Numbered from the stretch's first letter, positions 37,521 through 49,357 are shown. The stretch is DNA of 64,000 nt from Spiroplasma diminutum CUAS-1 (GCF_000439455.1 NC_021833.1:620001-684000); one strand, 5' to 3'. A program made the numbers and translations. Notes: generated by a model not told the origin, from the sequence alone.

Positions 37521-40500
37521 TTAGAAATTAAATGAAAGTTGTTCATCATCTTTTAAATTATCTGTTATTTTTAATTTAGTAAAAATTTCAATTTGTGTTT
37601 GTGTAACTTGAGTTCTTTGTTTCAAATCACTTACACTTGTTATTTGTCTCTCACTTCTTGCATTTACAATTGAATTTGCCACAGCATCTCCAAGAGAATC
37701 AATAACATTAAATGGAGGAATCAGAATTTTTTTACCTTCCTCATTTTTAAATATAACAAATTTATTTCCATTAGAAATATTGAAATCAATATTTCTAATT
37801 TCAACCCCTCTTGCAAACATTTCCAATAAAACTTCATATATAGTAATTAATGAATTTTCCTTTGCAGTTACAGGTAATTTATTATTTTGTCTATGTTTAA
37901 TATCATCAATTGCTGCTTTTACAGCTTCTTTTCCTTTTAAAGCAGTTTCTAAATCAAAGAAATCTGCTCTAGTTGAAAATCAAACTGCATAATATTCTTC
38001 TGGATAATAAATTTTGTATCAAGCAACTCTATAAGCCATAAGTACATAAGCTGTAGCATGTGCTTTTGGAAACATATATTTAATTTTTAAACAACTGTTA
38101 ATGTATCATTCAGGAACATTATATTCTTTCATAAGATCAATTCATTCTTTTGAAAGACCCTTTCCTTTTCTAACACTTTCCATTATATTAAATGCATTTG
38201 AAGGATCTAATCCCATTGACATTAAATAAACCATAATATCATCACGACAACCAATTACTGATGAAATATTTGCAATACCATCTTTTATTAAAGATTGAGC
38301 ATTTCCAACATACACATCTGTTCCATGACTTAATCCAGAAATTTGAACTAAATCTGCAAATGTTTTTGGTTGTGTTTCTTTTAACATATTTCTGACGAAT
38401 TGAGTTCCGAATTCTGGAAGTCCTATTGCCCCTGTTGTTTCACCAAGTATTGATTCTGAATCAATATTTAGAGCTGAAAGTTCAGAGAAAAGTGAATAAA
38501 CAGTTTTATCATCTGTTGGAACTTTAATTGGGTCATATCCAGTTAAATCATAAAGCATTCTTAAAGCTGTTGGATCGACATGACCTAAAATATCCATTTT
38601 AAGTAAATTATCGTGAATTGAATGAAAATCAAAGTGAGTTGTTTTTCATTCACTATTAGAATCATCAGCTGGAAAATTAACTGGAGTGAAATCTTCTATT
38701 TCATATTCCTTTGGAAGAATAATAATTCCCCCTGGGTGTTGTCCAGTAGTTCTTTTTACACCAGTTGAAAGACTTGCAAGTCTTTCAACTTCTGCTTTAC
38801 GAATTAAATCTAAATTAATATTTTGTTTTTCAAAGTAGCCCATTGTGAATCCATATGCAGTTTTTTCAGCAACAGTTGAGATTGTTCCAGCTCTAAAGAC
38901 ATTGTTTTCACCAAAAATTTGTTTTGTAAAATTATGAGCAATTGGTTGATATTCTCCTGAGAAATTTAAATCAATATCTGGAACTTTATCCCCATCAAAA
39001 CCTAAGAAAGTTTCAAAAGGAATATCGTGACCATCTCCAATTAATTTTGCACCACATTTAGGACAATCTTTTTTAGGTAAATCATAACCACATCTATATT
39101 CTTCTGGAGTTTCAAAATCACAATATTTACATTCTTGACATCTATAATGAGCTTTTAATGGATTTACTTCTGTAATAAGTGAAGTTGTTGCAACAAATGA
39201 ACTTCCAACAGATCCACGACTTCCAACTAAATATCCATCATCATTTGACTTTTTAACAAGTAAATGACTTATTCAATAAACCACAGCAAAACCGTGTTTA
39301 ATAATTGAAGCTAATTCTTTTTCTAAACGAGCTTTAACAATTTCTGGTAGTTGTTCACCATAAAGTAATTTTGCATTTTTATAACATTCATCAGTTAAAA
39401 GTTTATCAACATTTTCAATATTTGGTGGATATGAGCCTGACCTTATAGGACTAATTTTTGAATCTATTAAATCAGCAATTTTATTTGGATTTTCAATTAC
39501 TAGTTCATTAATTAATTCACTATTTTCCAATCATTTAAAATCCTCTAACATTTCATTAGTAGTTCTTAAATGTTGATCAGGATTATCTTTCACTCTTTGT
39601 TTGAAATCATAAAGTGGATGATAAGATCCTCCAAGTCCTTTTGTGTTTATATAAATATCTCTAATTTTTTTAAGCTCTAAATCAATATAATGAGCATCAC
39701 TTGTTGCTATAACTGGAACATTTACTTCTTTTGCAAATTCAATGATTATTAAAATTAATTTTTTTAATTCATCCATTGTTAAATCTTCAGTTTGAATTAA
39801 TTTTTTATAAACACTTAGTGGTTGAATTTCAATGTAATCAAAAGTTTTTATTGCTTCTTTTAGCATTTCATATGTTCCAGTTCTTGCATATTCAAAAACC
39901 ATACCATTTATACATCCACTTCCAATTAGAATATTTCCTTTTTCTCTAAATTCTAAAAGCTTTGATTGAAATATTTTTGGAGATCCTAAAAAATTATCAG
40001 TATGTGAATAAGAAATTATTTTATATAAGTCTTTTAAACCTTCTTGATTTTTTGCCAATACATTTACATGAAAACCTCTAGATCTTCTAAAGTTTTCATT
40101 TTCATATTTATCTTTATTAAATTTATCTCAATCAGAATCAAAATCAATTGGAAGAATTTTTTTAGCTTCACTTCACATGTGTTCATACATATTTGTTAAT
40201 ACTTCTGCATCATAATCAGCACGGTGAGCAATTTTTTCATCATAAAGAATTTGATATGCTTTAGCAACAGTTCCTAATCTATGATTTTTAAGTTTTGGTT
40301 GAAGAACTCTTGCAAGAGAAAGAGTATCAATAACTGTATTTGTCAATTCACCATAACCAAGTTTTTTTGCATAAGTTTGTAAAAAATTAAAGTCGAAATT
40401 TGCATTATGGGCAACCAATATTCCATCTTGAATTATTTCCATTATATTTTTAAATTCAACTTCAATTGAATTTTTATCTGCTAACATTTCATTTGTAATA

Positions 40501-41972
40501 TGAGTAAGCTCGGTTGTAAATTTTTTCAATGGTTTTTTAGGTTTTATGAAAATATCATATTTTTTTGAAGTACCTTCTGCATAATCATATACGTTTGCTC
40601 CAAATTCAATTATTTCATCATGTTCAGGAGAAAGACCTGTTGTTTCTAAGTCAAAAACAACAAATTTAGCTTCTCTTAAATTCTTTTGTTTTGGATTCTT
40701 TACAAGTCATACTTCATCTTGAAGCATTACTACTTCACTACCATAAATTAATTTAAGTTGATTTTCAGGTTCAACACCCTTATTAGCAGCTAACAGAGCA
40801 TAATATGCTTCAGGAAATGATTGAACATTTAAATGATCAGTAATAGCAATTGATTTTCAACCAAATCTTTTTGCAGCTTCAATATAATCTTTTGCACTAC
40901 TTACTCCATCCATTACAGACATTTTTGTATGAGTATGTAATTCAACTCTCTTAAATTTAGCTTCATCTTTTCTAAATACTTTTTTTGACTCTATTTTTTT
41001 ATATTTATTTATATAGAAAATATATGTTTTATCAAAACTTGAAAAGTTAAAATTCCCATTAAACGAAACTCAATCACCTTTTCTTATAATTTGATTTTCA
41101 AATCCAGTCATTTGTTGCTTTGTTTCTTCTGTTATCTCATCAAAAAAAGTTGGATCATTATTTCTTTGAAAGAAAATACACATAACTGATGAAGTTCCAT
41201 CACTAATGGCAATATTATAAATATTTCTTCCAGCTTTTGATTGTCTAATATTTTTAGAAATCACTTCACCATGAATTGTAACGTTTTGTGCGTCTTCTTC
41301 TAAATCAACAATTTTATCATAAGTTGCAATATTTAAAATATCGTCATTTGATCTATATTTTGGTTTTGAAAGAGTTGGTGGAGATTGTTTTTCAAAAAGT
41401 TCATTTTTATTTGTAGATATAAACTGACTTGCTTTCTCATATTTTTCTCTAGTTGATTCTAAAACATCAACTTCTAGATTTTCTTTAACTCTAATTTCTA
41501 AATCAACATTTCTAAAACCATATTTCAATAACTTATTTTTATAATATTCTTTATGCTCTTCTAAAAGTAATTTTTCAGTTTCATTTGAAACATTAAAAAA
41601 TACCATTCTATGATCATTAAAATAATCAACTGTTGATGGAGAAAGAATTTTTATTGTTCCTGTTTTAACTTCTGCTTTTTGTTCTTTTACATATTCAATA
41701 TGATTTCAAATTAAATCTTTTGAATAATTATTATCTTCTACTCAAAGATTTAATTTTGTAGATACATAAGTATTTGTCAACATAGTTGTTTCAATTTTAT
41801 GTAATAGATGAATTGGCAAGAAGTTTTTAATTTTTATAAATACTCTTAATTTATTCGATGTATTACTAAATTCTGCTTCTTTATAAAAGTGAGCTTGATC
41901 AAAATATGTTTCTTCTTGTTCATCTAAAAAAACATTTAAGCTATCAAATAATTCTTTAACTTGTTGATGCAT
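37521..41972 (-). CDS. polC: DNA polymerase III alpha subunit, PolC type
   Basis: The 1,483-residue replicative polymerase of Gram-positives. Domains in order are: N-terminal region; OB fold (about 225-330, TIHGEVISK); PHP with [15 protein letters not shown]; 3'-5' exonuclease starting [17 protein letters not shown] (about 437) with HNANFDF and HRADYDAE; zinc site CQECKYC to CPKCG (about 940-985); catalytic palm [13 protein letters not shown] (about 1000) and [12 protein letters not shown]. Several TGA codons are read as Trp. The start ATG 41972 follows AAAGGAG. Confidence 0.97.
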
Positions 41973-41997
41973 ATTTCAAACTTCTCCTTTTGTACTA

Positions 41998-43221
41998 TTA
42001 CATTATAAAATCTTTTATTGTAATTATCACAAATAATAATAAAAATAAAATTGCTCCTGCTGAATTCACAATAATTTTATATTTTGTTGGTAATTCTTTT
42101 CTTATTATCATTTCTATAAAATTTTCAAGTAATCTATAACCATCTAATGGAGGTATGAAGATTAAATTTAATATAAATAAATTGGCACTTATTGTGGCAA
42201 CATATAAGAAAAATTGTTCAGGACTTTGAAGCAATGTTGCAGTTTGTTTTGCAACTCCCACAGGTCCTACTAAATTTGAAAATTTACCTGTAAAAATTCC
42301 ACCAATTGCTTCTAATATTGAAAATGATGCTTTAAAAGTTTCACCTCATCCAGCTCCATATGCTTGTCCTGTAGTTTTATAAATTCGACTTGGAGCTGCA
42401 ATCCCAACAGAACCATCAAGTGTCATAAACTCTGTGATTTTTGCTTCTTGATATTCTTGTAAAGCAACTCCACTATATTTATCGACCTTTTTATATGCAA
42501 AACTTATTTTTACATTTTCTTTATCTTTTGCCAAAGGTAAATTGTTTATAAAATTATAAACAGTTTTCTTATAGTCAACTGCTTTATTGTTTAATAAATC
42601 ATTTATTTTATCATCACATTTATCTTGTTCAGAATTTTCACTACATATGTTATCAAATAAAACATCATCATTTGATTTCATTGTTCAACCTCAAATTACA
42701 TAGTCTTGACCAACATAATTTAAATTAATTCCAGCTTTTTCTTCTTCATTTTTAATAGCCAAAGCAGCAACTTTATTTTGATCATAGATTGAACCAAAAT
42801 AACTCATATCATTTCTTTTTTCTCCAATTGCTGCAAAAATTGATGTAAATAAAAGTAAAGCTACAAATAAATTCATAGCAGGTCCTGCTAATATAAAAAA
42901 CATCTTTTTTCATCTTGCAATGTAATCTAATTTTCTCTCATCAGGAACTACTACATCTTCTCTATCTTTTGGTGCATCTGCTTTATCTGATGCAATTGAA
43001 CAATACCCCCCTAATGGAAATGCTCTAATAGAAACTCATGTTTCTTTTCCTTTGAATACAAAAATTCTTGGCCCAAAACCAATTGAAAATTCATAAACAT
43101 ATGCTTTGGACATTTTTGCAACAATTAAATGTCCAACTTCATGAATAGTTATTAAAAGTAACATAACAATTATTCCAATAATAAATGCTAATACAACCAT
43201 TCCTGTACTAACTTCACTCAT
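41998..43221 (-). CDS. rseP: RIP site-2 metalloprotease RseP
   Basis: A 407-residue intramembrane zinc protease. HEVGH at about residues 27-31 lies in the first membrane helix, a PDZ-like region is in the middle, and FIPPLDGYRLLE (canonical N/P-x-DG) lies near residue 345 in the third helix. It probably cleaves membrane-anchored regulators or remnant signal peptides. It lies between dxr and polC as in Bacillus, with proS absent from the interval. Confidence 0.92.
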
Positions 43222-43224
43222 GCT

Positions 43225-44352
43225 TTATTCCCCTATTCTTGATATTGTTTTTTTTCTTATTGCAGCATCATAATCAAGTATTTGCTGATAAGTTGTTAAT
43301 TCAATATTTTCACACTCTTCAAATATTATTTCAACAATTTCTGTTATTTGATGAAATTGTATTTTTTCATTCAAAAAGTATTCAACACAAATTTCATTTG
43401 CTGCATTTAAAGCAATTGATTTTGAATTTTTCAATTCAATACATTTCAAAGCAAATTTTATAGGTTTAAATCTGTTTTGATCAATTTCTTTTAATTCCAA
43501 ATTTATTAAATCATTAAATTGTAAATTTTTTTGTCTATCATATGAAATTCTTTTTGGATAATGTAAAAAGTAATTTATTACTTGTTTCATATCAGGTACA
43601 GACAATTGTGCTTTAATTGATCCATCTTCAAATTCAACCATAGAATGAATTATTGATTGAGGGTGTAATAAAGTTACAATATTTTTAATTTTAAATAAAT
43701 GATATGCTTCTAAAATTTCAAAAGCCTTATTAAACATTGTAGAACTATCAATAGTTATCTTTTTTCCCATATCTCAATTCGGATGTTTTAGTGCATCTTT
43801 TAATGATACATTTGCAGTTTCTTGTAATGTTAAATTTCTAAAACTACCCCCCGATGCAGTAATAAATAAAGTATTTACTTTATTTTCATTTTCTAAACAT
43901 TGAAAAATTGCACAATGCTCTGAATCAATTGGATATATTTTTGTTTCACTTTTTTTAAGCATCTCATTAATCAAATTTCCAGCAGTAACAAATGATTCCT
44001 TATTTGAATTTAATAAAATTAAATTATTTTCAATTGATTTTAATGTTACTTGTAAACCAAAAAAACCACTTAGAGCATTAATGACAATTTCATCTTTATT
44101 TGAAAATAATTTTAAAATATCTTCATTATAAAATTCAATATTTGGGTATTTTATTTCTAATTCACTTAGTTTTTTTGTTGAATAAATTTTTTTTAAAGTT
44201 GGAAATGAATGTAAAAAAGATTCAACTTGTGAATCATTTTTACCTACGCTAAGTGCTATTAAATTAAATTTATCTTTATTTTCTTTCAACAATTCTATAC
44301 ATTGTTGTCCAATATTTCCTGATGCTCCAAATAGTATAATATTTTTTATCAT
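43225..44352 (-). CDS. dxr: 1-deoxy-D-xylulose 5-phosphate reductoisomerase
   Basis: A 375-residue NADPH-dependent enzyme for the second MEP step. GASGNIGQQC at the N-terminus binds NADPH. SNKESFVTAG, DSEHCAIFQCLE and ASGGSFRN are active-site loops, and KKITIDSSTMFNKAFE and HPQSIIHSMVEF are family signatures. It begins one nucleotide after the cdsA stop and ends 4 nt before rseP. With ispH it supports isoprenoid synthesis feeding UppS. Confidence 0.95.
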
Positions 44353-44353
44353 A

Positions 44354-45460
44354 TTATATTAAAGCAGCACAAGATATAAAGATAAATAAAATGAACAATG
44401 AGAATATGATTGAGTCTAATCTATCTAATGCTCCCCCATGACCTGGTATTAAGTTTGAATAGTCTTTTATTTTAACTTGTCTTTTTACTCATGAAAATAG
44501 TAAATCTCCAAATAAACCTATTATTGGGAAAACAAGAGATAATAATATATACATAATAACTTCAAGAATAACTGAAGTAGATCCTAAACCTTGCATAATT
44601 TCTCTTAAAGGTTGAAACTCTTTTAATGGTGTTACAAATTGGAAAATCATTGCAAATACTATTCCAGTTCCACTTGCCACACCCATACCAATTAGTGCTC
44701 CTTCTCAAGTTTTTTTTGGACTAATATTTGGACTTAGTTTAGTTTTTCCAAATCTCATTCCACCAAGATATTGAAATGAATCACTTAAGATAATCATTAA
44801 TCATATTCAAACTATTGTATTAAATGAGAACATTGCTCTATCTCTTTCACCATTTGATGAACTTAAAGCCAATGATGTAACTGAAAATGCTTTTAATGCA
44901 AGAATAATGATTATTGTCATTACAACATTTATTAAAGCATTTTTCTGATTAATTCTTTTATCTGCAAAACCAATTATCATTGTTATAAATAAGTAAATAG
45001 TTAATAAAACTGGAAATTGTCATGCTCCAAATCAACTAGTTGCTCCAGTTAAATTCATAGCTTTATAAAATGAAAAATCATATAGAATTTCACTTGATGG
45101 AAAAATAAATAGAATTATTGATAGTGTAATTAACAATACCTGATAATATCATTGTTTAAATCCCATTGTTTTGTTCATTTCAAAATTACAAATTCCTAAT
45201 AAACCAATAGTCAATATTATTGAAGTATAAGACGCAGCTTCTGATGGTGTTTCTATATATGTTTTTAATGAAGTATAAACAGCTCCAGAAACAACAAAAC
45301 CTAAAAGTAAAACAAGAAGAACTAAAGTTGAAAATACTCTTGTTCTTAGATTTCTTTTTACAGAGTCTAATTTGAATCTATTATTACCGATTTTATCATC
45401 TGTAATTGGATCAATTTCAACAGTATCTGTTATTTCAAAATCTTTATCATTAATTTTCAT
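44354..45460 (-). CDS. cdsA: phosphatidate cytidylyltransferase
   Basis: A 368-residue membrane enzyme making CDP-diacylglycerol from phosphatidate and CTP. About eight transmembrane helices follow an unusual 35-residue acidic N-terminal tail. The signature SPKKTWEGALIG, then [36 protein letters not shown], matches the CDS family (listed in two parts: [14 protein letters not shown] and [16 protein letters not shown]). Its ATG overlaps the uppS stop by 11 nt. Confidence 0.95.
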
Positions 45461-46163
45461 CTTTTATTCCTCCAAATCTTCTATCTCTATTATTATAGTC
45501 ATTTATTGCTAAGTTTAAATCTTTTTCTTTAAAGTCTGGTCAATAAATATCTATAAAGTAAAGTTCTGCATAAGCTAACTGTAACAACATGAAATTGCTA
45601 AGTCTCTTTTCTCCACCAGTTCTTATTAATAAATCAACTGCGGGACAATTTTTTGTATACATATTTTCAAAAATATTTCTAATAGTAAAGTCATTAACTT
45701 TTAATAAATTACTATTAATATTATTTAATACGATTTTAAAAGAATTTTCCACTTCTTCAAATGATCCATAGTCCAAAGCTATTTGAACAGTTATCTGGTC
45801 TAAATCCTTTGTTTTTTCTTCAATTTCTTCAATTGATTCTCTAGTTTTCTGAGGAACTTTATTCCTTCTGCCAATTCAAATTACTCTAATTCCCTCTTTG
45901 ATATATTTTTCTTGTTCTTTTTTTGAAAATATTTCTCTTGGAAACTGCATTAAATAATTTACTTCTTCTTTTGGTCTATTTCAATTTTCTGTTGAAAAAC
46001 AAAACATAGTAACATACTTAATACTATTTTTTTTACACTCTAAAATTGTTGGATAAATATTTTCCATACCAATTTTATGTCCATATGTTCTTGTTTTATT
46101 TCTTTGTTTTGCTCATCTTCCATTACCATCAAGAATAAAAGCAATATGTTCTAACTTTTTAAT
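45450..46163 (-). CDS. uppS: undecaprenyl diphosphate synthase, probable ATT start
   Basis: A 237-residue cis-prenyltransferase making the C55 lipid carrier from IPP. HIAFILDGNGRWAK is the catalytic N-terminus, FSTENWNRP and LLIRTGGEKRLSNFMLLQ follow, all UppS signatures. The pepP stop is in the same frame 15 nt upstream and there is no ATG, GTG or TTG between it and HIAFILDG. The best start is ATT at 46163, 6 nt after GAGGG, giving MKKLEHIAF. Non-canonical starts are allowed in genetic code 4. Confidence 0.93.
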
Positions 46164-46178
46164 AAATATCCCTCATTT

Positions 46179-47243
46179 TTATTTAGTTACTTGTAACTCT
46201 CTTAATGGTGTTGTTAAATATTGATAACCATCTTTTGTAACTAAGATATCATCTTCAATTCTAACTCCCCCAATTGTTGGAATATAAATTCCTGGTTCTA
46301 CAGTAACACACATTCCTTCTTGTAATGTTTTGTTTCCTGCAACAGAATTATATGGTTCTTCATGGATTTCAATTCCCAAACCATGACCTGTTCCATGAGT
46401 AAAGTATTTACCATAACCTTTACTGTCAATATAGTCATAACAAATTTTATGAATTTCATTTCCTTTAATTCCAGGTTTAATACTTTCAATACCTAATTGT
46501 TGTGATTTATATACAATTTCATATATTTCTTTTAGTTTTTCATTGTCAGTATTGCCAACTGCAAAAGTTCTTGTCTGATCAGAACAATATCCATTGTAAT
46601 AGCATCCCATATCTAAAGTTACGAATTCTCCAAGTTCAATTTTTTTATCTGTTGGTACAGCATGAGGCATACTTCCGTTTTCTCCACTTGCAACAATTGT
46701 GTCAAAACTTAATTTTTCAGCCCCATTTTTCAAGAATGAATCACTCACAAATCTAGCAAGTTCTTTTTCGCTCATTCCTGGTTTAACAAAATCTAAAACT
46801 TCTAAAAAAACTTTATGAGTAATATCACATGCCTTTTTAATTTGTTCAATTTCTCATTGATCTTTTACCATTCTAATTGCATCAAAATTGTAAGCAATCA
46901 TTTCTGAATTTAATTTTTCTTCAAATATTTTTGAATCTTTTACAAAAACTCAATCACTTTCAAATACTACTTTTTTAATATTATTGTTTGCTATTTCATT
47001 ATTTATTAATTCATATAAATTTCCAAACTCCAAAATTTCATCAATATTTGTTAATAATTTTGAATTTCTTGCAGCTGTAATATATCTTCCATCAACAAAT
47101 AAATATGATTTTTTTTGAGTATATAAAATGTATCCCAATGATGATTGAAATCTTGAAAATCAATATCTATTTTGTGGTGAATTTAACAAAATTGCATCAG
47201 CACCTGTTTCATTTAAAATCTTATTTAATAATTCTTTTTTCAT
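46179..47243 (-). CDS. pepP: Xaa-Pro aminopeptidase (M24 family)
   Basis: A 354-residue M24 metallopeptidase releasing N-terminal residues before proline. It has a creatinase-like N-terminal domain (1-120) and a pita-bread catalytic domain. Metal ligands are visible in TLDMGCYYNGYCSDQTRTF (two Asp), HGTGHGLGIEIHE (His), VTVEPGIY (Glu) and GVRIEDD (Glu). The start ATG is at 47243. It heads the pepP-uppS-cdsA-dxr-rseP-polC-rimP run. Confidence 0.92.
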
Positions 47244-47273
47244 ATTTTATCGCCTCTTCTTATATAACTATAC

Positions 47274-47319
47274 AAAAAAAAGGAATAAAAAACCTTATAA
47301 AAGTATTTTTATATTCCTT
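47274..47319 (-). terminator. terminator of rpmG
   Basis: The stem AAGGAATA/TATTCCTT with an AT-rich loop is followed by As on the plus strand (Ts on the minus). It lies directly after the rpmG stop, before pepP. Confidence 0.6.
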
Positions 47320-47461
47320 ATTTTTTTTGTTTGTGAACTTGGTGAGAATTACATTTAAAGCAGTGTTTTTTAACTTCGATTTTTTCTTTTCTCTTGTCAT
47401 TTTTTGCTATGTAATTTTCTTCTTTACAAGTTGTGCAACGTAGAATAACTCCTTCACGCAT
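47318..47461 (-). CDS. rpmG: 50S ribosomal protein L33
   Basis: The 47-residue zinc-containing (C+) form of L33, with CTTC and CFKC pairs and a basic C-terminus. The start ATG 47461 ([12 protein letters not shown]) has GGAGGC upstream; a longer open frame above it lacks homology. No Cys-free paralogue is seen in this window. Confidence 0.93.
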   Translation of the reverse strand: MREGVILRCTTCKEENYIAKNDKRKEKIEVKKHCFKCNSHQVHKQKK

Positions 47462-47654
47462 ACTTTTAAGCCTCCTTGATAATTCATTTAAGATATTAAG
47501 CAAATTAATAATACCAAAAAATATAATAGTTTTCTTATTTTTTTTAAAATTTGATACTTTTTTTAACAAAAGATGAATAAAAAATATTAATGATAATAAT
47601 AAATTAGAAAATATTATCTAACTGTGTGATCTAGCAAAAAAAAAAAAAAAAATG

Positions 47655-47724
47655 TTGAAAAAATAAAATTATATAGTATTATCTATATAGATAGTTATCT
47701 ATATAGATAACTATCTTAAGGAGG
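47655..47724 (+). promoter_or_regulatory. promoter with 28-bp perfect palindromic operator
   Basis: TTGAAA (47655) and TATTAT (47677) are 16 bp apart. The 12-bp palindrome ATCTATATAGAT occurs at 47681-47692 and again at 47697-47708, 16 bp apart. The second copy is the core of a perfect 28-bp palindrome, 47689-47716, with arms AGATAGTTATCTAT. It abuts the AAGGAGG ribosome binding site of the Cys-rich peptide gene. The layout fits an ArsR/SmtB-type repressor site. Confidence 0.75.
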
Positions 47725-47728
47725 ATAT

Positions 47729-47797
47729 ATGCTTAGAGTTTCTTTAGGATGTACATGTGAAGTTTGTACATGTACAGATTGTAAATGTGGTAAATAA
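47729..47797 (+). CDS. 22-aa cysteine-rich peptide
   Basis: A 22-residue ORF, MLRVSLGCTCEVCTCTDCKC plus GK, with six Cys as CTC, CTC and CKC plus spacing residues. It has a perfect AAGGAGG five bases before the ATG, a regulated-looking promoter, and a terminator one base after the stop, so it is very probably translated. Composition fits a minimal metallothionein that would bind Zn, Cu or Cd. A convergent ArsR-family gene next to it is the likely metal sensor. Confidence 0.75.
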   Translation: MLRVSLGCTCEVCTCTDCKCGK

Positions 47798-47825
47798 AAA
47801 ATAGAGTTTAAAACTCTATTTTTTA
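47796..47825. terminator. bidirectional terminator between Cys-rich peptide and ArsR gene
   Basis: The stem AAAAATAGAGTTT/AAACTCTATTTTT with T-runs on both strands lies between convergent genes; the ArsR stop is inside it. Confidence 0.9.
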
Positions 47826-48139
47826 TTATTACAGTTTGAACAGGTCATTAAATTTTTCTCCACTTGTAAATCAGATACAAAAGATTTTAAACTATTTACC
47901 ATTTCTCTATTCACTTTATATATTTTTGAATTTTTATCTTTTATTGAATTAATTAAACCCACCTTTTCAAGTAATTTCATATGATAACTTAAAGTTGGTT
48001 GTGTAATATTCAAATTATCCAAAATATTTTGAGCGCATTTATTACAACCACAATCACATATCATATTTATTATTTGTAATCTTGTTGGATCGCCTAAAAC
48101 CTTAAATATTTCAGCAAATTTTGTATAATTTTCTTTCAT
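47816..48139 (-). CDS. ArsR/SmtB-family metal-responsive regulator
   Basis: A 107-residue winged-helix protein. The N-terminal IFKVLGDPTRLQIINMI is the family signature; the recognition helix lies in ITQPTLSYHMKLLEKVGLI. Cysteines at CDCGCNKC (about residues 29-36) and the C-terminal CSNCNNKK are possible metal ligands. These resemble CadC/CmtR-like sites. The start ATG 48139 has GGAG upstream; an in-frame GTG/ATT extension has none. It likely represses the 22-aa peptide gene (inference). Confidence 0.85.
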   Translation of the reverse strand: MKENYTKFAEIFKVLGDPTRLQIINMICDCGCNKCAQNILDNLNITQPTLSYHMKLLEKVGLINSIKDKNSKIYKVNREMVNSLKSFVSDLQVEKNLMTCSNCNNKK

Positions 48140-48255
48140 AAATGTCTCCTTAAAAATCATTTCAAGATTTAATAAAATTATAACAATTTTAAATTAATAA
48201 ACTAATACTTAACAAAAATGTGTAAAATAATAATAGTAATTTAGGAGTGATTAAA

Positions 48256-49062
48256 GTGAGAAAATTACTTAGCGTAATTTCAGCCACAGCACTAGTTGGA
48301 ACATCAACTTTAACTGTTGTTTCATGTAGTTCTAATAAATATTTTAAAGAATTTAAAAAATGAATTGATAATAAAGAATCATTTTTATTATATATTGGAG
48401 CAGATGACTGCACACATTGTATAGATTTTGAAAATGCAAAAAAAGATAATTCTGATAAATTTAATGAAAAATTAATGCAAATAACAACTGGTTATAATCA
48501 AACAATAGCAAATAATGAAAATGAATATCCAGAAACAATGACAGCTTTTGGTGAGAAGTTAAATAATGAAGTTGATTTTAGAGAATTTAAAACAGAAGAA
48601 TTAGCAAATAATTTTAAAGAAAAATGAAGTAAAAATATAATCTCATGAATGGTTGATCAAGTAACGCCAATTTATAAAGATAAAACTTATGGAAATACTG
48701 GTACAAATGATACAGTTGCAACAAGATTATCAAAAAAAGCTGTTGAAGCATACTTTGATAGTTCTGATAATAAAGGAACTCCAATGTTTATTCTTATAAG
48801 AAATGGTAAATTAGTTTCTTGAAACGTTGGTTATTCAAAAAGTTCAGAAGTTGGTCATAGTGGAGTTGATATTGAGAAACTATTTGATCCAATTATTGAA
48901 GATATGAAATATAAAGAAATTGAAGAAAAAATGGTAACTAAAATTAACAATAGTGGCTCTTCTACTGGTGGAGGCGAAGGTGAAACTAGTGAGGATACAT
49001 TAAGCTTTAATTATGCATTGAATGACCAAGATTTAATTAATAATTATTATTTAAATAAATAA
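48256..49062 (+). CDS. thioredoxin-like lipoprotein with CxxC
   Basis: A 268-residue protein from a GTG start at 48256 with TTAGGAG upstream. The signal peptide ends in the lipobox VVSC (Cys24). The mature part starts like a thioredoxin fold: FLLYIGADDCTHCIDFENAK, with the CTHC pair where TlpA/DsbD-like proteins have CxxC, and ends TPMFILIRNGKLVSWNVGYS with the cis-Pro before it. A surface disulfide or metal-binding role is inferred. It is divergent from the ArsR gene. Confidence 0.8.
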
Positions 49063-49092
49063 AAAAATTAGTCAAATTCGACTAATTTTTTT
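49062..49092 (+). terminator. terminator of thioredoxin-like lipoprotein gene
   Basis: The stem AAAAATTAGTC/GACTAATTTTT is followed by Ts, directly after the stop codon. Confidence 0.85.
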
Positions 49093-49111
49093 ATACTTAA
49101 ATTTTAAATAG

Positions 49112-49139
49112 AAAAAAAGCACTTTATAAGTGCTTTTTT
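49112..49139 (-). terminator. terminator of tRNA cluster
   Basis: The stem AAAAAAGCACTT/AAGTGCTTTTTT lies 18 nt beyond the tRNA-Leu gene; the T-run is on the minus strand. Confidence 0.85.
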
Positions 49140-49156
49140 AATCAAGTCCGTAATAA

Positions 49157-49245
49157 TGGTCCCCGGGGCCGGACTTGAACCGGCACGACCGCTTAAAGTC
49201 GCTGGATTTTAAGTCCAGTGCGTCTACCAATTCCGCCACCCGGGG
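49157..49245 (-). tRNA. tRNA-Leu (UAA)
   Basis: An 89-nt tRNA with a long variable arm (class II), anticodon TAA in loop CTTAAAA, acceptor CCCCGGG/CCCGGGG, and encoded CCA. It is the last gene of the five-tRNA cluster. Confidence 0.97.
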
Positions 49246-49263
49246 ATTAATATAAAAAATAAA

Positions 49264-49339
<76 letters not shown>

Positions 49340-49357
49340 GTTAATAATAAAAATAAA

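Noticed and set aside
37521-41972. Apparent fragmentation of polC and many other genes into short ORFs
   Set aside because: All breaks are at TGA; reading TGA as Trp restores full-length conserved proteins, so they are not pseudogenes.
47620-47655. 16-base A-run upstream of the Cys-rich peptide as a slippage element
   Set aside because: It lies upstream of the promoter and is not in a coding frame; many such runs occur in this AT-rich genome.
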